A DNA stretch of 5,663 nt, taken from Pseudomonadota bacterium. GTDB taxonomy: Bacteria > Pseudomonadota > Alphaproteobacteria > Rhizobiales > Hyphomicrobiaceae. Location of the stretch: NCBI GenBank assembly GCA_023392135.1, contig JAEVZQ010000418.1:1-5663 (forward strand), in the 5' to 3' direction. Shown in pieces: positions 5,232-5,663 of this stretch (the stretch's first letter is position 1; every line of letters begins with the position of its first letter). The position numbers and the translations under genes were made by a program. Below the pieces are notes generated by a model. That model saw only the letters and a list, made by a program, of their open reading frames with translations, was not told where the DNA came from and did not search any database.

Positions 5232-5663
5232 CTACATTTCCACGACGTCCAGCACGCCTGGCACCGTCGAGAGCGTGCCCTTTACCATCGGGCCAACGTC
5301 GTATCGGCCCGGAACGACGAACTCGACTTCACGGCCTTTCTCGTCGAGTTTCAAAACCAGCAGGATTTCACCGCGACCGGGTTTCAGCAGTTCCCGGATG
5401 CCGGCGATCTCGTTCCGGCGGTTCAATACGGCACTGCCGCCGATCACCAGCTTCAACCCGCGCTGCACCGCTCCTGCGGCCTTGTCGAGCGACTCGAGGC
5501 CTTGGACGCGCATCTTCACCGTGTCGCCTTCACGTTCGGCCTCGACGGTAATCAGGACCGGCGTGCCGGGCTCCAGCAGATCGCGGGACTGGGCGAGCGT
5601 GTCGGAGAAGATCACCGCTTCGAACTGCCCCGTTGCGTCGGAGAACATGGCGAAGGCGAACTT
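5232..5663 (-). CDS. dnaE: DNA polymerase III alpha subunit, C-terminal end (partial)
   Basis: The last 143 residues of the replicative polymerase subunit, ending in TAG (complement of 5232-5234); the rest lies beyond the right edge. The fragment opens with FAFAMFSDATGQFEAVIFSD, the OB-fold segment that follows the polymerase and helix-hairpin-helix domains of DnaE. LEPGTPVLITVEAE and a variable linker come next, then a C-terminal domain with REVEFVVPGRYDVGP and the terminal VKGTLSTVPGVLDVVEM. The 'LPGRY...VPGVxxV' pattern is typical of alphaproteobacterial DnaE1 C-termini. The whole enzyme copies both strands at the chromosomal fork, and this end contacts tau and other holoenzyme parts in characterised species. 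It converges on mscS across a 230-nt gap. No clear terminator follows the stop on the minus strand. A DnaE2 (error-prone) paralog is less likely but is not excluded by a C-terminal fragment. Confidence 0.92.
   Translation of the reverse strand, partial: KFAFAMFSDATGQFEAVIFSDTLAQSRDLLEPGTPVLITVEAEREGDTVKMRVQGLESLDKAAGAVQRGLKLVIGGSAVLNRRNEIAGIRELLKPGRGEILLVLKLDEKGREVEFVVPGRYDVGPMVKGTLSTVPGVLDVVEM

Noticed and set aside
5132..5551. Plus-strand frame of 139 residues from a TTG at 5132
   Set aside because: Most of it lies opposite dnaE and is rich in Arg, Pro and Ser; it has no ribosome site and no domain.
5002..5663. Stop-free plus-strand frame that continues in the mscS frame after its TAG, through the gap and opposite dnaE to the window edge
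   Set aside because: MscS already ends at the length of its E. coli homolog. The frame has no ATG with a ribosome site in the gap, the residues match no family I recognise, and beyond 5232 it is plainly antisense to dnaE. Stop-codon read-through or a decayed gene cannot be fully excluded.

Overview
The window is GC-rich bacterial chromosome, most likely from an alphaproteobacterium and probably Hyphomicrobiales-like. The main evidence is the ribosomal protein S2 gene, which carries a helical C-terminal extension of about 95 residues typical of that group. The DUF423 protein has an alphaproteobacterial-style 'LFPMAAPTGG' motif, and the YihY-type membrane protein has the 'PARGWKD...AAGVTYYSLLALFPAL' core seen in rhizobia-like bacteria. 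No phylogeny could be run, so the order-level assignment is an inference.

Layout from left to right. Positions 1-520 (+) hold the last 32 codons of an AMP-forming acyl-CoA ligase, then a small four-helix DUF423 membrane protein that starts at a TTG codon. A shared hairpin terminator (530-566) separates these from the convergent translation genes. Positions 589-2631 (-) hold the classical pair rpsB (S2) then tsf (EF-Ts), with a perfect 9-bp hairpin in their 120-nt spacer. A divergent 225-nt control region (2632-2856) contains a plausible rpsB promoter. Positions 2857-5001 (+) hold two envelope genes: a YihY/BrkB-family inner membrane protein with an extra N-terminal segment, and a full-length MscS-type mechanosensitive channel. 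A gene-free, locally AT-richer gap of 230 nt (5002-5231) holds several inverted repeats. Positions 5232-5663 (-) hold the C-terminal 143 residues of the DNA polymerase III alpha subunit (dnaE), which runs off the window.

The minus-strand genes (dnaE, rpsB, tsf) are core replication and translation genes. The plus-strand yihY-mscS pair sits between dnaE and rpsB and concerns the inner membrane and osmotic protection. Nothing in the window is clearly a new defence or mobile system. The most unexplained stretch is the mscS-dnaE gap, where an operator-like inverted repeat with 10-bp arms, a near-perfect palindrome and a third inverted repeat lie within 150 nt with no convincing gene. No tRNA, rRNA, CRISPR array or insertion sequence was seen, and no gene-free stretch exceeds 300 nt.
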